A stretch of 64,000 bases of DNA, taken from contig RPFO01000575.1 of the NCBI GenBank assembly GCA_009746045.1, forward strand, positions 62,001 to 126,000, given 5' to 3'. Each line of letters begins with the position of its first letter. Within the stretch, counting starts at the first letter, position 1. This document shows positions 63,509-64,000 of this stretch, in pieces. The notes below the pieces were generated by a model. The model did not search any database. It worked only from the letters and a program-made list of their open reading frames with translations, and was not told where the DNA came from. Position numbers and translations under genes: made by a program. The DNA is from Mesostigma viride. Its lineage: Eukaryota; Streptophyta; Mesostigmatophyceae; Mesostigmatales; Mesostigmataceae.

Positions 63509-64000
63509 ATGGTTGCGAGGAAAAAGTGTTCGTCGAGCACGGCCAAGGGAAACAGATGCAGCAGGATGTGCAGCGACTCGCGTTCCAACACGTGCGCGCA
63601 ACACGCCGGCCACACCCGACAGCACCGAGTGGCTTCGATTCGCCCCCGCACTCGTCGCGGCAGGACCAGACACAGGATGCGCGCGGATGACGTAGATGAC
63701 GAAGCGGCGGTTCTCGACATGCTCGCCCGCATGCCCACACCCCCGACGATAGAGCAAGACGATAGAGAGATATTGGAGCGATGGAGAGCGAGGGAAGTTG
63801 TAGCATTGCTTGAAAGTATGCCATTGGGACTATCGGCAGAAATGGAAGCAGCAATTGAGAGAGTTAGGAGGTTAGAAGCAGAGAGTATGGCGAGAGAGAG
63901 GGAGCAAGAGTTGAAGGACTCGCTATTGATACTTAATGAGAGGAGGGCGGCGCTAGAGAGTGCAAATCTAGCCTCGGACCGCGCACTGCATGCCCGCTTG
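63509..64000 (+). CDS. Zinc-module protein 5 with LARMPTPPT repeat (cut by window edge)
   Basis: At least 164 residues, open to the end of the window. The head KCSSSTAKGNRCSRM...CAQH is C-x9-C-x11-C-x2-H. It carries one LDMLARMPTPPT unit like the upstream gene, then a Glu/Arg-rich coiled region. It is a paralogue of the gene 111 bp upstream. An AT-rich segment (ATTAAAAAAATTTAAG) precedes it. Confidence 0.7.
   Translation, partial: MVARKKCSSSTAKGNRCSRMCSDSRSNTCAQHAGHTRQHRVASIRPRTRRGRTRHRMRADDVDDEAAVLDMLARMPTPPTIEQDDREILERWRAREVVALLESMPLGLSAEMEAAIERVRRLEAESMAREREQELKDSLLILNERRAALESANLASDRALHARL

Noticed and set aside
49762-64000. Assigning the island to a named giant virus family
   Set aside because: No major capsid protein, DNA polymerase B, packaging ATPase or VLTF3-like gene is visible in this window.

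Overview
This window looks like a transposon-rich stretch of a microbial eukaryote genome, possibly a green alga or similar protist. It holds nested LTR retrotransposons, a LINE-like reverse transcriptase gene, GC-rich hexamer satellites and long gene-poor spacers. It ends in a compact island of about 14 kb whose gene style fits an endogenised large DNA virus. No rRNA gene, complete tRNA gene or host housekeeping gene was recognised, so the taxonomic call is an inference.

Region 1 (1-39,854) is a Russian-doll array. The oldest layer is a plus-strand LINE-like reverse transcriptase ORF, now in four pieces (7633-8880, 17292-17523, 18525-18961, 39775-39854). The downstream three joins stay in frame once the insertions and one copy of each 5-bp target duplication are removed. 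Copia-type family A (A1, 1-7632) and family B (B1 8881-17286; truncated B3 17524-18519; B2 18962-39769) landed in it. B2 was itself hit by a TTAA-flanked piggyBac-like element (20666-22364) and by a second family A copy (A3, 25570-36167). A3 was then hit by a gag-only LTR element C (31904-34668). Families A and B share LTR ends AGTT...AACT, an HGDD reverse transcriptase box, and a retropepsin-like domain placed between integrase and reverse transcriptase. That placement differs from the usual GAG-PR-IN-RT-RH order of Ty1/copia elements. Family A also carries an extra ORF ahead of gag (ORF0) and an in-frame UGA between gag and pol.

Region 2 (39,855-49,761) is gene-poor. It contains C-rich and CCCACG, CCTGCC and GCAAAC hexamer arrays, a 296-bp perfect inverted repeat, one unrecognised gene (45808-47566) with a GC-rich repeat, a polypurine tract and a five-unit satellite of about 173 bp. 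Two copies of a short dispersed repeat (40502-40651, 49646-49761) bracket it.

Region 3 (49,762-64,000) starts with short direct repeats and then carries at least 13 tightly packed, intron-less genes, several with abutting or overlapping starts and stops. They include a fibre-like repeat protein, an OTU-type cysteine protease homologue, a PD-(D/E)XK nuclease-like protein and a GNAT-like protein. A C-x9/10-C-x8-11-C-x2-H zinc-binding-like module occurs seven times, six in genes and one in a gene remnant. No capsid, polymerase or packaging ATPase gene lies in the window, so viral origin is inferred from gene style.

Almost every broken gene across the window is out of frame by exactly minus one base, often at a homopolymer. 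That points to undercounted homopolymers in a long-read assembly at least as much as to real decay.
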